DNA from: Antedon mediterranea
Lineage: Eukaryota; Echinodermata; Crinoidea; Comatulida; Antedonidae
Assembly (NCBI RefSeq): GCF_964355755.1
Contig: NC_092673.1
Location: 4,097,001-4,161,000, forward strand
Direction: 5' to 3'
Length of the DNA: 64,000 bases
The notes beneath the pieces are model-generated. The model ran no database searches. It had not been told where the DNA came from and saw only the letters and a list, made by a program, of their open reading frames with translations. Numbering within the stretch: position 1 is the stretch's first letter; the number at the start of each line of letters is the position of its first letter. Positions 14,701 through 27,300 of the stretch are shown here, piece by piece. Position numbers and translations under genes: made by a program.

Positions 14701-15893
14701 TTTATGGCCCATTTTTTATCAATTGCTATATTGTTCAGGCCAAAAATGGAAAGTTTCGATATAACTCATAAATGTCTTTATGACACTTTCTTTACCACTC
14801 AAGTTGAAAAGATGACAATGACATTACAATGATCAAACACAAATGAAAAAAAGCTTGTTAAAATGGGTTTTAAAATGGAATAAAGTTTATACAATGACAC
14901 AATGTTGTACTGTTTAAAGAAAACGAGTGTGCCGTATTTATATCAAAGAAATAAATTATAGATCTCATAAAATAAAATGAATAGCCATTGGTAGTACTGT
15001 AGTATGTATAGTAGCATTATAAGTTACACATGGCATCACTGGTGGTACGAATTAAAACATTTGACATTTGTTAAATATAGTAAGTTGTAAATGGAGATAT
15101 TTGTATTTGTAATGAGTACAATATAATTTTTAAAAATTAATAAAAATTTTTTTTTTTTATAACTTATTATTTATTAAAGATGGTCCTCTCCTAGAAGTAG
15201 TAGCCGCCCTATTATGGATACCCAATGAGGTAGTTCTACTGGCCTCTAGTCTAACTAGGATGGTCCTTTGGTCCATGAAAAGATGTATAAAATGTTAAAT
15301 ACCACCATCTATTCTAAAATAATACATTTTGGACTTATTATTGAGTTTCTTTGTCGTGCCTTGACCAAATGATACTTTGTTGTTTCTTGATTGTATACAA
15401 ATGTTGATTTTGATCGAAATAAATGTTGAATTTAATTATTCTTACCTTCTTTACTGCATGTAGGCCTATCAATTTCAAGGTTAATTTCTGCTATTCGAGC
15501 TTCATCATTAAAAACACTGACTTGAGCTGTTTCACTAATTTTATTCAAAGCATCATCATTTTTCTTAGCTTTTTCAGAAGCAGACTTCTTACTTTTCCCC
15601 TTTGACTTTTTTTTCCCTTTTTTCTTGCTTGACTTTGAAGTATTTTCATTCACAGGTTGAATAAAATTTACAGATTTCTTCTTTCCACTCATTTTTGGTG
15701 GAGTGAAATCCATAGTTTTCTCAGATTTATCATTAGTTGTTTGAAATTCTACATCACAACCAATATTATCCATGTTAGCTCCAACTGCATCATCCTCAAG
15801 TGCTTTGTGGATTCCTGTCACACCCGTGTCATCATTGGCGTTTACTTCAAATTTAAGCGAGGCAGAGATTACTTCATCATTTTTGTTCGACAT
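2309..15893 (-). CDS. Giant AHNAK-like / HSPA12-type HSP70 fusion gene, 5' three coding exons (partial at left edge)
   Basis: Three coding exons read leftward: 15446-15893, 4296-10868 and 2309-2715. The joins use donor GTAAGA/acceptor TTTACAG and donor GTAAGT/acceptor TTAAAG. Both junctions are phase 1 and the frame stays open for 2,476 codons. The start ATG (15893) has an in-frame TAG three codons upstream. The first 2,340 residues are low-complexity, acidic and lysine-patterned; the HSP70 nucleotide-binding domain then begins near residue 2,386 with VIAIDFGSTFSGYAY. HSPA12 proteins are atypical HSP70s of about 675 residues with a short disordered N-terminus, so this extension is extraordinary. 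The HSPA12 exon has no in-frame Met before its phosphate-1 motif, so it needs an upstream coding exon, which supports the fusion. The third exon ends in phase 0 (donor GTAAGA at 2308); no continuation exon was found in 1-2308. Seen: frames, splice sites, motifs. Inferred: that all exons join in one mRNA. Confidence 0.72.
2712..2717 (-). promoter_or_regulatory. NAGNAG tandem 3' splice site of the HSPA12 exon
   Basis: On the minus strand the acceptor reads TTAAAGAAG, with two AGs three bases apart after a T-rich tract. Either choice keeps the frame, adding or removing one Glu/Asp-type residue (ED or D). Confidence 0.5.
2716..4295 (-). other. Intron between giant exon and HSPA12 exon
   Basis: A 1.58-kb intron with clear GTAAGT donor (4295-4294) and AAAG acceptor (2717-2716). 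It holds short GATATT runs near 2820-2850 and an irregular TTAGTA/CTCTTACTC-type simple repeat at about 3530-3680. No gene is seen. Confidence 0.6.
4296..10868 (-). CDS. Giant 6,573-nt exon encoding AHNAK-like acidic repeat region
   Basis: A single exon of exactly 2,191 codon-equivalents, phase 1 at both ends. The translation is rich in D, E, S, N, I and K. It carries about ten copies of a basic-aromatic motif, roughly K(K/R)KKGx(F/L)xxxFxxPxFGxKxKK. Approximate positions: 10138-10207, 8871-8960, 8410-8480, 7735-7795, 7405-7475, 7000-7075, 6570-6635, 5495-5560, 5130-5195 and 4480-4545. Typical cores are FHFPKFGNKKKK, FHMPGFGSKHKK, IQFPKFGGKKHR and IHIPRIGDKKKK. Several are preceded by casein-kinase-2-like clusters such as SSSSDDE. 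Linkers contain runs of alternating D/I/V (DIDADIDIEV). The general style recalls AHNAK/periaxin repeats; homology is not provable by eye. Lysine-plus-Phe clusters often bind acidic lipids or actin, so a membrane or cortical scaffold is a guess. Confidence 0.8.
10869..15445 (-). other. First coding intron of the fusion gene
   Basis: A 4.6-kb intron, donor GTAAGA and acceptor TTATTTACAG. It contains one AGCTCTGTCTACAC-type MITE (12601-12825) and otherwise AT-rich sequence. Short open frames within it have no recognisable protein. Confidence 0.6.
12601..12825. mobile_element. MITE family A, copy 1
   Basis: Left end AGCTCTGTCTACACTATCAA and right end ATAGTGTAGACGAGCT are inverted repeats. The middle holds the family's CCATATATGG and ATCACTACCATATTTGGGCA blocks, with an extra AT-rich insert near 12715-12800. 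Confidence 0.8.
15446..15893 (-). CDS. Exon 1 of the fusion gene: lysine/serine-rich N-terminus
   Basis: This exon encodes 149 codons plus one base, beginning MSNKNDEVISASLKFEV. Residues about 88-110 form a dense basic stretch of alternating K, S and G (SSKKKGKKKSKGKSKKSASE). That resembles the lysine-rich blocks of the next exon, so the two probably belong to one protein. It ends TCSKE plus G at donor GTAAGAAT. A likely 3' splice site (TTTCATTCAG) lies about 25 nt upstream of the ATG. A strong donor (GGA, GTAAGTAC) at 16109/16108 may end a 5' untranslated exon. No known domain is recognised. Confidence 0.7.
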
Positions 15894-16109
15894 TTTGCCC
15901 TACCCCAAAGGCTTTACAAATCTGAATGAAATTCCAAGTTAGATTACTCCTTTATTACATAATGAAAACCTACATAAAACTTGGCACACATTTAAAGGTC
16001 AAATACTGTACGTACTCTGCTAAGCAATATACAAAGTGATTCTCTGTTGAGAGCAAACTTTGTTTGATGAAAACTTTGACCATCTGCTGATATATCTTGT
16101 GTACTTACT

Positions 16110-18028
16110 CCACCTGTGCAGTTGTGGCGTTCAATGAGATTGGCCAAATCCTTTTATGACCTTGTTACATGAAATCCGAAACCCATGCATGTAGTGACTG
16201 GTAGAAGGTCATTGGATTACTGGGTTTACTAGGATGAACACCCATGAATAAAATTAAGTTATCAATTTATTTAAAAACTCCATTAATACACCTAAATAAT
16301 TATAGACCTTTTGATTTTAATGGATTCTTCATGTATGGTGATATGTATATTTTATACCTTTGGATTAAGGATTAAGTACATACATTTTTCAATGGATTGA
16401 TTGAAATGTTGATTGGAATATTGATTAGGATGAAAGTGATGTCATGCGTTATCATTATCTATTAATAGATAGATTAATATTTTTATGATATTCACATCCT
16501 CTCCATATAGAAATACTAAATTGAAATATAGTTACTTTAGTCCTAGAGGGCGCTACCACAAAAACTATGGCAGAGCCATATATATAAAGAGTTGCAACAT
16601 TGAAAATTAGAAGCCATTTTTGTGTCAAAGAATTCGCACGCTGAGGGCGCGCGCGTCTATTTCGTATAGCGTTTTCCTGTAGTTCATGCATTATTTTTAG
16701 ATTTTTTTGTCTATGAAATAACGCTTATATTCCGTTTTTATTTTAGTAATTGATTTTATTAATGGTATTAATTTGGTAACATATATATATTGTGTCTATA
16801 ATAACAAAAGAATAAATGCTAGGGCCTACATACAAGTCAGGATACATCAAGGCATGAACCAATACAAAAAACACACAAATTCACCCCTCTTTTTATACAG
16901 TATATGGCTCTCTGTGTGTTTTTGGCACAAACTTTCAGAGACTCGTTCATCATTTTATTTGTAATAATTTGCCTTTATTATTTTAATATTGTTCATACCT
17001 ATTCAATATATTAACAAATATATCCACGACACTTTATTATTTTATTTAGTCATCAAGCATGCATTATGAATTTAAAATGTTACATAATTGTTATTAACAG
17101 GACGTAGTTATGGGATGTTTCGTTCCAAAATCAATCAATCGAACTTTATAATGTACTAGCGCACGCGCGCGCAATATTCTTTGCCGCAAGTACTTCTTTA
17201 CGCTGTGCACATCGATATTTCACTGTAAAATGTGCAATTACATTTTTTTAAATATAAGAAAAAGTTTAAAGTATTTTCTTGCTCCTATTCTTTACATGCA
17301 TTAATGGAGACAAGTTTGACACAAATTGATCTGCATATCACGTGGCTATAATCCAATGTCGTAACTCTTTATATATATGGCTCTGAACTATGGTAATAAC
17401 ATGTTTTTCCTTTTTTCTTCAGTTGTCTATTTTTAAGCAAATACTTTAAATAGACTTATGTTTGTATCTTGTTTATCTTGCTTTCTTTTCTTCAATTAGT
17501 GTTGTGCCACAATTTGTTGGAAATATAATATAAAATACAAAACAAGACATTTATACAAAATATAACCAGCTACTGTTTATGTTATTTACAAATATCTAAT
17601 CTTTATTCACCAATAAAAGTGTGTGTGTACTTTATATTTTATTATTATATATTTATATTATATATATTATCTCATACGTTTGGTATAAAAATAAATAATT
17701 GTTATCAAGTAAATACAGAGGTTTTTAGTAGCAATAAGAATGATAGAATATTTTTATTTATTTCTTTTCTTCAAAGTTTTCCACTTTATATTACTGTATA
17801 CCCACCTGGCATTTTCTAAAATAGTTATAGCGCCCTCAATTTTATTGAACTTTTCATTTGTAATATTGTACTTCTATCTGCTTGTAAAATTAATTTTGTT
17901 GCAATGCTATAAAAAGTGGCACAAATGTACGTAATTACTGTACCACTCATTTGTATGCACTTTCTTTTTCTCTAACAAACAAGAAATGGCACAACGCTGT
18001 CATAAATTGTTCAAAACCTTTTCCCCGG
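16110..18028. other. Intergenic region between fusion gene and MIEAP-like gene
   Basis: Apart from the inverted-repeat element at 16553-17396, this stretch is AT-rich and shows no supportable gene. It contains the start region of the leftward fusion gene (about 16.1 kb) and the 3' flank of the leftward MIEAP-like gene. Confidence 0.5.
16553..17396. mobile_element. Non-autonomous inverted-repeat element, about 840 bp
   Basis: Left arm ACTATGGCAGAGCCATATAT, followed by ATAAAGAGTTGCAACATTG (about 16564-16605), is repeated inverted at about 17352-17392. Similarity continues inward to TTTGTGTCAAA, giving arms of roughly 65-70 bp. GC-alternating CGCGCGCG stretches lie inside both ends. No transposase frame is present. 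Confidence 0.6.
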
Positions 18029-18313
18029 TTACGTAATTACCACCCCTTTGTATGCAACTTTCTTCCTCATCCCTTCAAGTAACGTCGGCCATAAGTAAGT
18101 CAAAATATGCTGTGATGAACGATTGCTACCAGGTGCACGTTGATGGCGCCCTTTATCGAATGTGATGTTGTCGTATTCAATCGTGTAAGGTTGTGGTTGG
18201 ATTGACAATTGCCAGGCAATGCGTACACATTGTTGGATGTAGTTGGTGAGAGGGATGGAGGACTTCAGAGTAGGGTATTCTGGTAGGGTAGAAAATAGTT
18301 TAGTGCTCACAGT
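18029..18313 (-). CDS. Last exon with the MIEAP domain signature
   Basis: The acceptor TTCTCCACAG is in phase 0. The exon carries LTNYIQQCVRIAW, YTIEYDN, the SSQHILTYLWPTLLEG block and the terminal KGVVIT, then TAA. In SPATA18 the corresponding text is a YHVWPALMEN-type motif followed by KGEAVT, after which the vertebrate protein continues with an SR-rich tail. That tail is absent here. Confidence 0.8.
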   Translation of the reverse strand, partial: TVSTKLFSTLPEYPTLKSSIPLTNYIQQCVRIAWQLSIQPQPYTIEYDNITFDKGRHQRAPGSNRSSQHILTYLWPTLLEGMRKKVAYKGVVIT

Positions 18314-21300
18314 CTGTGGAGAAAATGAAAGTTGGAATTTTAGTGTATGTGCCTACATTTATATTAAACCTTTAATTTGATGGATGAAATTTGTCATTGT
18401 ATATTATCATGATTCACCAGTGGAAAATTAGATAATAAATATTGTACTGTCTGTATATCCACCAGCTTGGTTTTTGTGGATGGACTTGTACAAACATTTA
18501 GTTTTTCAGTGATTTTTTGCAGTAGTAATAATACCATACCTGTGACATGTGATTAATGTCCATGTTGTCGTTAATTGTCCTTAAGAACATGAATATATTA
18601 GAATCCAAGGTGCGTGAATCGTCGGTAACTCGTAAGATGCTTCGCATGTTCTTCTTCATTAGGTAGAGTGAACTTTCGGCAGCACGAAATGCGAGCTAAA
18701 AGTAAATAACACAACAGATATGAAACTAGTATGTTGATATTACCATTCATTTTATTATTAATAGCATGTTATCAAGCCTGATTACATTGCTTTATATTTC
18801 TTCTACAGAATAATAACTTTATTCTTAAAGTGCGTTATTTACTAAAACCTTTAAATTTAAATAAATATACTGGCTTTGTTAATGAATTCAGGTTGATTTA
18901 ACCAATACATTAGTTCAATAGAAATGTGACAATACCCGTTTAAATGTATATGCATTATTGTAGATTTCCATATCCCTTGTAATTTATATTGTATTGTGCT
19001 AAATATGTTAATCTTGACAGCTTACACACAATAACACAAGCTCTGTTCCACTTGTATTTCTTCCTGTATTTTGTGTTTTGTTCTACGATGCAATTTATTA
19101 TGTACAGTAATATTGACATATTTTTATTATGGAAGCCATATCAGCCTATAATGCTATGTAGTGTAGTAATTCAATTTTATTTCTTTCTACAACATACTAC
19201 TGTTTCCAAATAGCACAGTAAATCAATTTCATGAAGTGAATATATACCTGTGTCAAATTCAATACTATAATATTAATGTTGGCATTGGGATAAAATAAAA
19301 ATATCAAATATATAGGCCATACTTTTTTCTTATGATTCTGACTGCACACAGTTTTGGCAATTTTGTTAGAATATTAACCCTCCCCACAATCATGTAGCCC
19401 TCCCCCCACCACCTTCTAAACATTGACAGTGATACCAATCCACATTGTACTTTAGATTTACCATAAACTTATTTCTCCATGGATATACTTACCACAATAA
19501 CTGAAAACAGAAGTTTATCTCTCAAATCATCACTGTGTTCAAACTGGTTCATATCAGTCATAATGTTTAGAACGGTCCATGCGTCGGCTCTCACTTCTGT
19601 GTAGAGCTTGTCGTATTCATACACCAGATTGCCAATGTTGTCATCTGGTACTTTACTGTCAATCACTACTTTGGTCTCATACTCTTCGTTTTTCTGAGTT
19701 TCCTCAGTTAATCTAAATTAAAATATATCAATAAACCCTCATGTATTAGTAATTGCCTACATAACATAATAACACTATATAAGAATCCATTAACCAATGT
19801 AACATTAATCACTAACATAATAAAAATGTAACCACAAATGTTACAAACTTCATTTAAACCATTTTGATATTTTCTGTTTTCTCATTTTTTGAGATCCTAT
19901 AGTGTGTATTAACAATCATTCCATTCAGTTGAATTGAGTAGTGTTTGAGTTATCCATTACCAGTACATTATATTGTTTTAAAGCTCTATATACACTATCA
20001 AACTAGTTTGACAAAAGAAATGTGATGTGCCCAAATATGGTACTGATATACCTAAATATGGTAGTGATATGACACCATTATGTCCATATATGGGCACATC
20101 ACATTTTTTGTCACATAACATTTGATAGTGTAGACAGAGCTCACAGTATACTCACTTTCTTATCATCTCGCTTTCTCTCTGCCGAAGCATGGTGATGTCT
20201 TCCATCGCTTTACTTAGCTCTTTCTTCATTCCTTCCATCTCCATCCGCAGGACTCTTTCTTGTTGCTCAAGTTTGTCCTTTTCTTTTTCTAATTCATGCT
20301 GAAGACTTATTTGTTTTTTCAGCAACTTTTCTACGTCCTCATGGTGATTGTTGTTGGTCTGAAGTGAATTACTTGTTTTGCTTGTGGTTTTCTGGTCTGC
20401 TTGTTTGGTGCTGCTATTTCTCATGCTACCTCTTCCAATTTTCTCTTCTGTAATTAAATAATCAAAGTAATTTGATGAATTAATAGCAATTCTAAATAAA
20501 ACCTCTTTAAAATTCATAATTGTCTGCGCCATTATTGTTGTTCTCTCCTTCTTATCAGTAATACATTAGGTTCGTACTGTAGACTATGTATTCTAGATTT
20601 ATTCTAAAGTTGTGTCTGCACTATCAAACTATATGTGACAAAAAATGTGATGTGGCCATATATGGACATGATGCTGCCATATTTGGTAATATCACTACCA
20701 CATCACGATTTGTTGTCAAACTAGTTTGATAGTATAGACAGAGCTTAGGTGGCATATTAAAAGATAGACAAGAATAAGATATGTGTTTTTTAAACAATAT
20801 TATATTAAATATAGTAGTGATGAATATGTTAGAATATTAGAATGCAATTAAATAGGAAAATTGATTTTTTTACTCTACAGTATTTGACATATAGCCTTGA
20901 AGAAATAGTAGGCCTACACTTCTTTCTGGCTGTTTTTTGCTTATTTTAAGTTAATAATAATAATATGGATTTATATACGCAACAACAAGACAAGTTCCAT
21001 CCACAGCATTGTCATTTGTTCAGTTATTTGCCTTTGGATTTATATTATAAATAAATATGAATATTTTGTATGATCTAATTCACTGCATTCCCAATTTATA
21101 ATGTTAGTACTGTATCTAACAATACAACATTTCTAATTAGATTCTGACAGTTGATATTTCGCTATAAGAACACAACCTAAGTGAAGAGTAGGCTTTGAGT
21201 TGTCAATAAAATTAAGTGTCACTGTACTGAAAACAGCATTATTTGCGGTGGCCATCAATAAGCCATTATTTTGAAAACAATTACACTGCTTTCAAATTTA

Positions 21301-24300
21301 GTGAAGCTGAAATAATGTAGAAACAACACGCAAGGCCGCCACGAAGACACTGAGTAAATCGCTGTTTAGTGTACCAACATACTGATAGTCTTGTATATCA
21401 ACTAATCCTGATAGAATATCATGGCATTGACATAAGTGTAACAACCACCTGCACCCAATCAGAAATCATTTATTGAGAAATCCTGCACCCAATTAATCCT
21501 CATTTTTAGGCCTACATTGGTAGGAAATAATATATGATTCTCATAAAATTATAAAAAGACCTATTTTTCATCTTGTGACTTTTTCTGGAGAAATAATTCT
21601 ATTTTTATGTCACGAGAAACAAATGCATGGAGAAGAAACCTAGACTTTTTTTCGGTCTATTATTTCTTTTGTTGTCATTCTTTTTCTTGTTTTTCGTGTT
21701 TGTATCATTCTAAGTGTTGAGGGTCTCAGGCATGTCATCCTCAGTTATTATGAGTTATCCTCATGAAACAAAGTTTATAAAAACAAATGTATTATTGGAA
21801 ACACATGAAAAGGGACCATAATTTGCAACTTTTATTTATAATCTATAAAAAAATGAATAAAAAAAAATCTGTATCAGGTGATAAGGCTATACACATAATT
21901 AATTATGCTAAGTAAATGGATCATATTATGACAATATTATCCATTTCATTAGATAATTATAACTATCTGTTTCGTAATCAATCATGAAACTAGTTATTCA
22001 TCATCGTTGATTTAGACAAGAGAGTTATTACACCCATAACGCCACCTGCTTACAGTAACTTCCATTAGTGCATATTGATTTGTAAACGCATCCCGTAAAA
22101 CGCCCCAGCCAAATAATTTCACAATTTTATGTTGTTGTGGGCAATGCTAATGTACGGGATGCCTGAGATAATTAAAACATGTTTGATTTTGTTGGAAATT
22201 GATAAACAAAATAGTAGGGATTTTGTCGTATTTTTTCAGTAAAAAGAAGAGATATTCCCTTTGATCTTGGAAATTAAGGTTGATCATTTCATAACTTTCT
22301 TTTTATCTAGTTTTAATTATTTTTTTCAATTGTGATATTCCACCTACCATAGAATGGAACATTGAATAACATCAGTCAACAAATTTGATTACAGTTCAGT
22401 TATCTCATCTAGGCCTATCTTGTCTATTTGTATCAAAAATGCATTTCAGCTATATTTTTGCTCCCACAAGTAGATCAATGTATATAACATTTTTTCATCT
22501 CTATATTTAAATGGCTTTATTTTGTTTCAGCTAAAATTTGTACCACAATTTTTAATTTCACATAATCTTGCAGTGTTGTATAATATACTATTTGTCTGTT
22601 TGTCCAGGTAAGTGTACACATTATTAGTCAAGAAATCTTTAAAGATATATTTTACCCCGAAAAAAAAAAAATTGTTTATACATTTTTTTGTTGAATATAG
22701 GCCTAGTTATTCACTTTGACCAAAAACTGGATCGAAAAAGAAATGATTTACCTGTTTTGGGGTAAAATTATTATTTTTCTACAGAAGTGAATAACTTCAT
22801 TAAAACTGCAAAATAGCCTATTTAAAGTCTGATTTTATTAGTCTTCATTTCATGTTTTTGTGTGGGGGACAATACATCTTTAAAATAATCTCATTTAGGC
22901 CTACACTACTGTAATATCATCAAAAGTAGTAGTTTGAATATTAAAACAGATCCAGGGGTTTTATCTCTTTTCTCATTTATTGAAAAAACAGGAATCATAT
23001 TATTGATTCGTTTCATGAAATCTTTCCAGTCAACACAAAGGGCATCTGATTACCTATCCGCTGACATTCAGCGTAGAAAGCGTAAACATCTTGTCATCTA
23101 GTCGTAAAAAGACGGCAGATTATGAATCTGAATAAAATATGCTTTCTTGCTATGTAATGTTTATATCAAAAAATGTAAAGATATCGTTTTAAAATGTGGT
23201 TTTTTCTGAACGCGAACTATACTAGGGGACACATCTATTAAGTAAGGTATCCCCTGAACAGGAGTTCTTTTAAAAATAAGAATAGACCAATCACAACAAA
23301 TTTGTTGTTATTATGTTAAAACTGTATATATGAAGAAATGTTAGTTTCCAAAGAAAAAGCACCATAGAGTATTACATAGAAATATAGCATATAAACCCAT
23401 TTGTACTGTAGTCTTAGTATAGCTGTAGTTCATTTTTACCTATGAATTATAATGTCAACACGGCCTTGTAGAAAACAGCAAAAAAAAAAAAATGAAAAAA
23501 GATATCGTGTTTAAAGAAAGTTATAATAATAGTATTGCATAATAGAGCTGTAAACATCCAAGTAAAGAATTATTATCAAATTGTTAGTTTCCAAAAACAA
23601 CCATAGCATGTTTACATCTCACTCAAAAATAATTCTGTTTTTTTTTTACTTGGAAGAAATGAATGGATTTGATATGAAGAGAGACTAGAGCTTCTCCTGT
23701 GTTTTGCACCTGTGGAAATTCCTTTCTCCTCCAAAACTTTCCTCCCAACGGCTATTTAAATTCAAAGAACACATTTTAAATAATAATATTAAGCAGTCAA
23801 GTATCTGATGCAAGATGAATTTCATAGAAGTCGGATGCCAGGACGCATTCAACATTTTTTTTTCAGGCTCCGGTTCACTTTATTCTTGATTTTAAATTAT
23901 TTTAGTAGGTATATTTAGTGAGTATCATCGTTTCATTAACATTTATTTGAAACAATCGTACATTTACAATAAGTTAAATGGTAACAATAAATAGGTTTCA
24001 GGGATTGGAAAAAGAAGTAAAAGAGCTAATTGTCTTATACCAACCCCCAAACAGAAAAAAGAGAAATAAACAGCTGAATGACATATCATTTATAGTATGG
24101 TGTTGTATGTCACAGCCTTATGGTGTGGTGTTGACTCCCTCCCCCAAAACCACATGCCTATAGTTTATCACGCCCGGGATCACGCCTAGTACCCTCTTTT
24201 TTCCCACAGTAACACCTTGATCCAGGTATCAGAAATGTAATATCTACCTTTTGACATTGATGATACTTGGTTTATCCTTTTTATCATTGAATGCAACTCA

Positions 24301-27300
24301 TGGCTATCCTCAACACTGTCTAAACGAGGGCGTGATATTATGACATTGCTTCTGTCCAATGACCGAACCCTTGTCCTGTCCTTTGAACCCCCACGCGTAG
24401 TCCTCTTTCGATCTTTTGATCTGCTACGTCGTTTCGGAGGTACATCATTTTGTTGACTTACTTTTATTCTTACTATGGTAAGAAAAAAAAGATATTAGTT
24501 ATCAATGATCATAAATGACATCATTTTCTTTCTAATTTTCTTCTCTCAGTTTTAGATAAATGAGCTCAATTGAAAATAAGTGAAAACAATTACAGTTTGA
24601 AATAACTGACTATATAAACACTTTTTCAGTGCAATATAAAGCTCTGTCTACACTTTTATAACTAGTTTAACAAAGTGTGATGTTCCTAAATATAGTAGTG
24701 ACATGACATGCATCATTTCCATATATGGGCACATCACATTTTGTTGTCACATAAAGTTTTATAGTGCAGACAGAGCTTAAGAATGAATAAAGCTCTGTCT
24801 ACACTATCAAACTACTAAATGTGGTAGTGATATGCCCAAATATGGTAATGATATGACATTATCATGTTCATATATGGGTCATCATCATTTTTGCAACCAG
24901 TGACTCCTTCCTATGACCATGTTTCCTGTAATAGGCAATACAAATCAGAAGACAGTCAACAAAAGGTTTTTATATCTTTATTGAATGTATAAGGAAGTTC
25001 AATAAAGATGAATTTGGATGACCTCATTGAATAGGAATAACACAGTCTTTGCTTTAGGCTCTGTCTACACTATCAAATTTTATGTGACAAAAAAAATGTG
25101 ATGAGTCCAAATAGACATGATGATGTCATATCACTACCATTATTATGTAAGCATATCACTACTATATTTGAGCAGTCAAACTAGTTTATAAAAGTGTAGA
25201 CAGAGGGTTATATTGCACTGAAAGTCAAAACACTAAAAAGTGGTAAAAGTGTTCATGCTTAAAAATGGTAGCGATATGACATCGTCATGTCCATGGGCTC
25301 ATCACATTTTTCTGTCACATAAAGTTTGATAGTGTAGACAGAGCTGTATTCTCTTGCTTATTAAAAATAAAACCCTTGCTACACTCTCATTTTTTTTAAT
25401 GGTTAGGCAAATAGGATAAAGTAACGTACTGTATACCTTGACATTTTTAATTGTATTTGTGTATTCTTTGTGTGGAACAATTGTGCCTAGCACTATTTAT
25501 CTCCAAAAGTGAATACACTTGTTCATAGAATCTCATTGTAACTAAACAGGTGCTGTTAACAATAGCTTTTATTTTCGCTAAATCCAACAGATTATGACCC
25601 GTGTTTGCAGATTTCTTTGAAAAAAAATCTGAATAAAAAATCTTTTATCTGGTAAAGTTCATTATTTTGTACTGTCAAGGTACAAGAAACTTTGTTTGTC
25701 TTCATAAAAAACCAAAGAAATGTCGGTTTTCAGCAAATCCGATTATTAAAAAGATACATACAGGTATTTTATGTCATCGATCAGTCCAATTATTTCTATA
25801 TATTATAGCAATTCCATTTGATCTTTATTTTAATGCATAAACAGTTAATTAGAACTATGTATTTATCTATTGAGTTACCCTGGTAAAATGAACATAAAAA
25901 AGTTAATCTTGAAAGAAACAATTAAATGACGTATAAATTGACGTAAATGAAATGATCGACTACGTAAATTCAGAATGCTAATTTGAAGTTCTAAATACAA
26001 ATTGAGGTCACTGAGATATAATGACAATTTTTAATGATTATATTATATATTTGATTAAGTTGCGTAATTACCCTAGATAAATGATCATAGTGTAGTGATA
26101 TGTTGGGCTAGAAAGAGCATGCAGATTTGATATGGATGTATATGGTTTCAAAAGATAATGTAAATGGTATATACTAAAAAAAATTAACAGAGTGTGATAA
26201 ACGTTGAAATGCTTAATTAAGAAAAGGATTTTGAAACTGAGGGCTTTGATATAGTCTGCTTTATCTATTGGTTTTTTTAAAGTCTTTCGTATTGTTGATA
26301 CGGTTTCTTATCAAATTTGTAATTTCAGGGATATGTATCGGTTTATATAGAAATGACACCATTAGTGTTTCATGAATCAGATATGGTTAAAAAAAATTGT
26401 TTATAACATTTAATGAAAAAAACACATTAGAACAAAATGATAGTGTTGAAAACAAAAGCATAACACAGACAGATTAAATTCTAAAAAAGAGTTGTTGAAT
26501 TTTCCCACACTGTCAAACAATGCACATAAAAGGCCTCAGTGATCCAAGTACTTTTGAACAAACATAAAAGATATTTTTATTATGACATCATAGGTATACT
26601 TATAATGCCTCAATTACTACAACAAACAGTCTGTACAGTCGTTTAAAATCGGTTCTTTGCCGAATAGAATATCGTAAAATCAGGAACCTTATAATAAACA
26701 TTCCAAAAAGAAACAGGAAAAGTTAAAATCCCTGCAGCAGAATTAAAAAGCCAAAAAAAAAAGAGTTATTGATATATCTAAAAATACTATACAGGATATT
26801 TCTGAATTTGTCTAATAAATATCTATCATTAATATTATCAATTAAAGATATATTTTCCCCTGAAAAAAATAATTTGTTTAAATGTTTTTGTTGAATATGC
26901 CATTATAATATTTATTCACTTTGACCAAAAAAACAAAAAAAAAGTTAACTAAAAAACTATAATTTAAAGCAAAAAATAGTAAAATTGACTACAAGTCAAT
27001 GGGATTTTTCTATGGAAGTGAATAACTTTATTAAAACTGCGAAATGGCCTATTCAAAGTCTTTTTTTATTAATCTTCATTTTTTGGGGAAACTAAATCTT
27101 TAAAATATTGATTACCTCTTTTAGAATCTGCCTTTGTATCGCATTCCAATGGAATAAAATTTTCCTCGTCACTAAAGTAACCTTGCGTCGAATAAGAAGC
27201 GGATTCTGAAAACTGCTCATCCAACATATCCTTGAAGAAATCGACTACGATCTTGAGGCTCTGTGAGTACTTAGCAATTGTAGATGCAACTTGAGAATTT

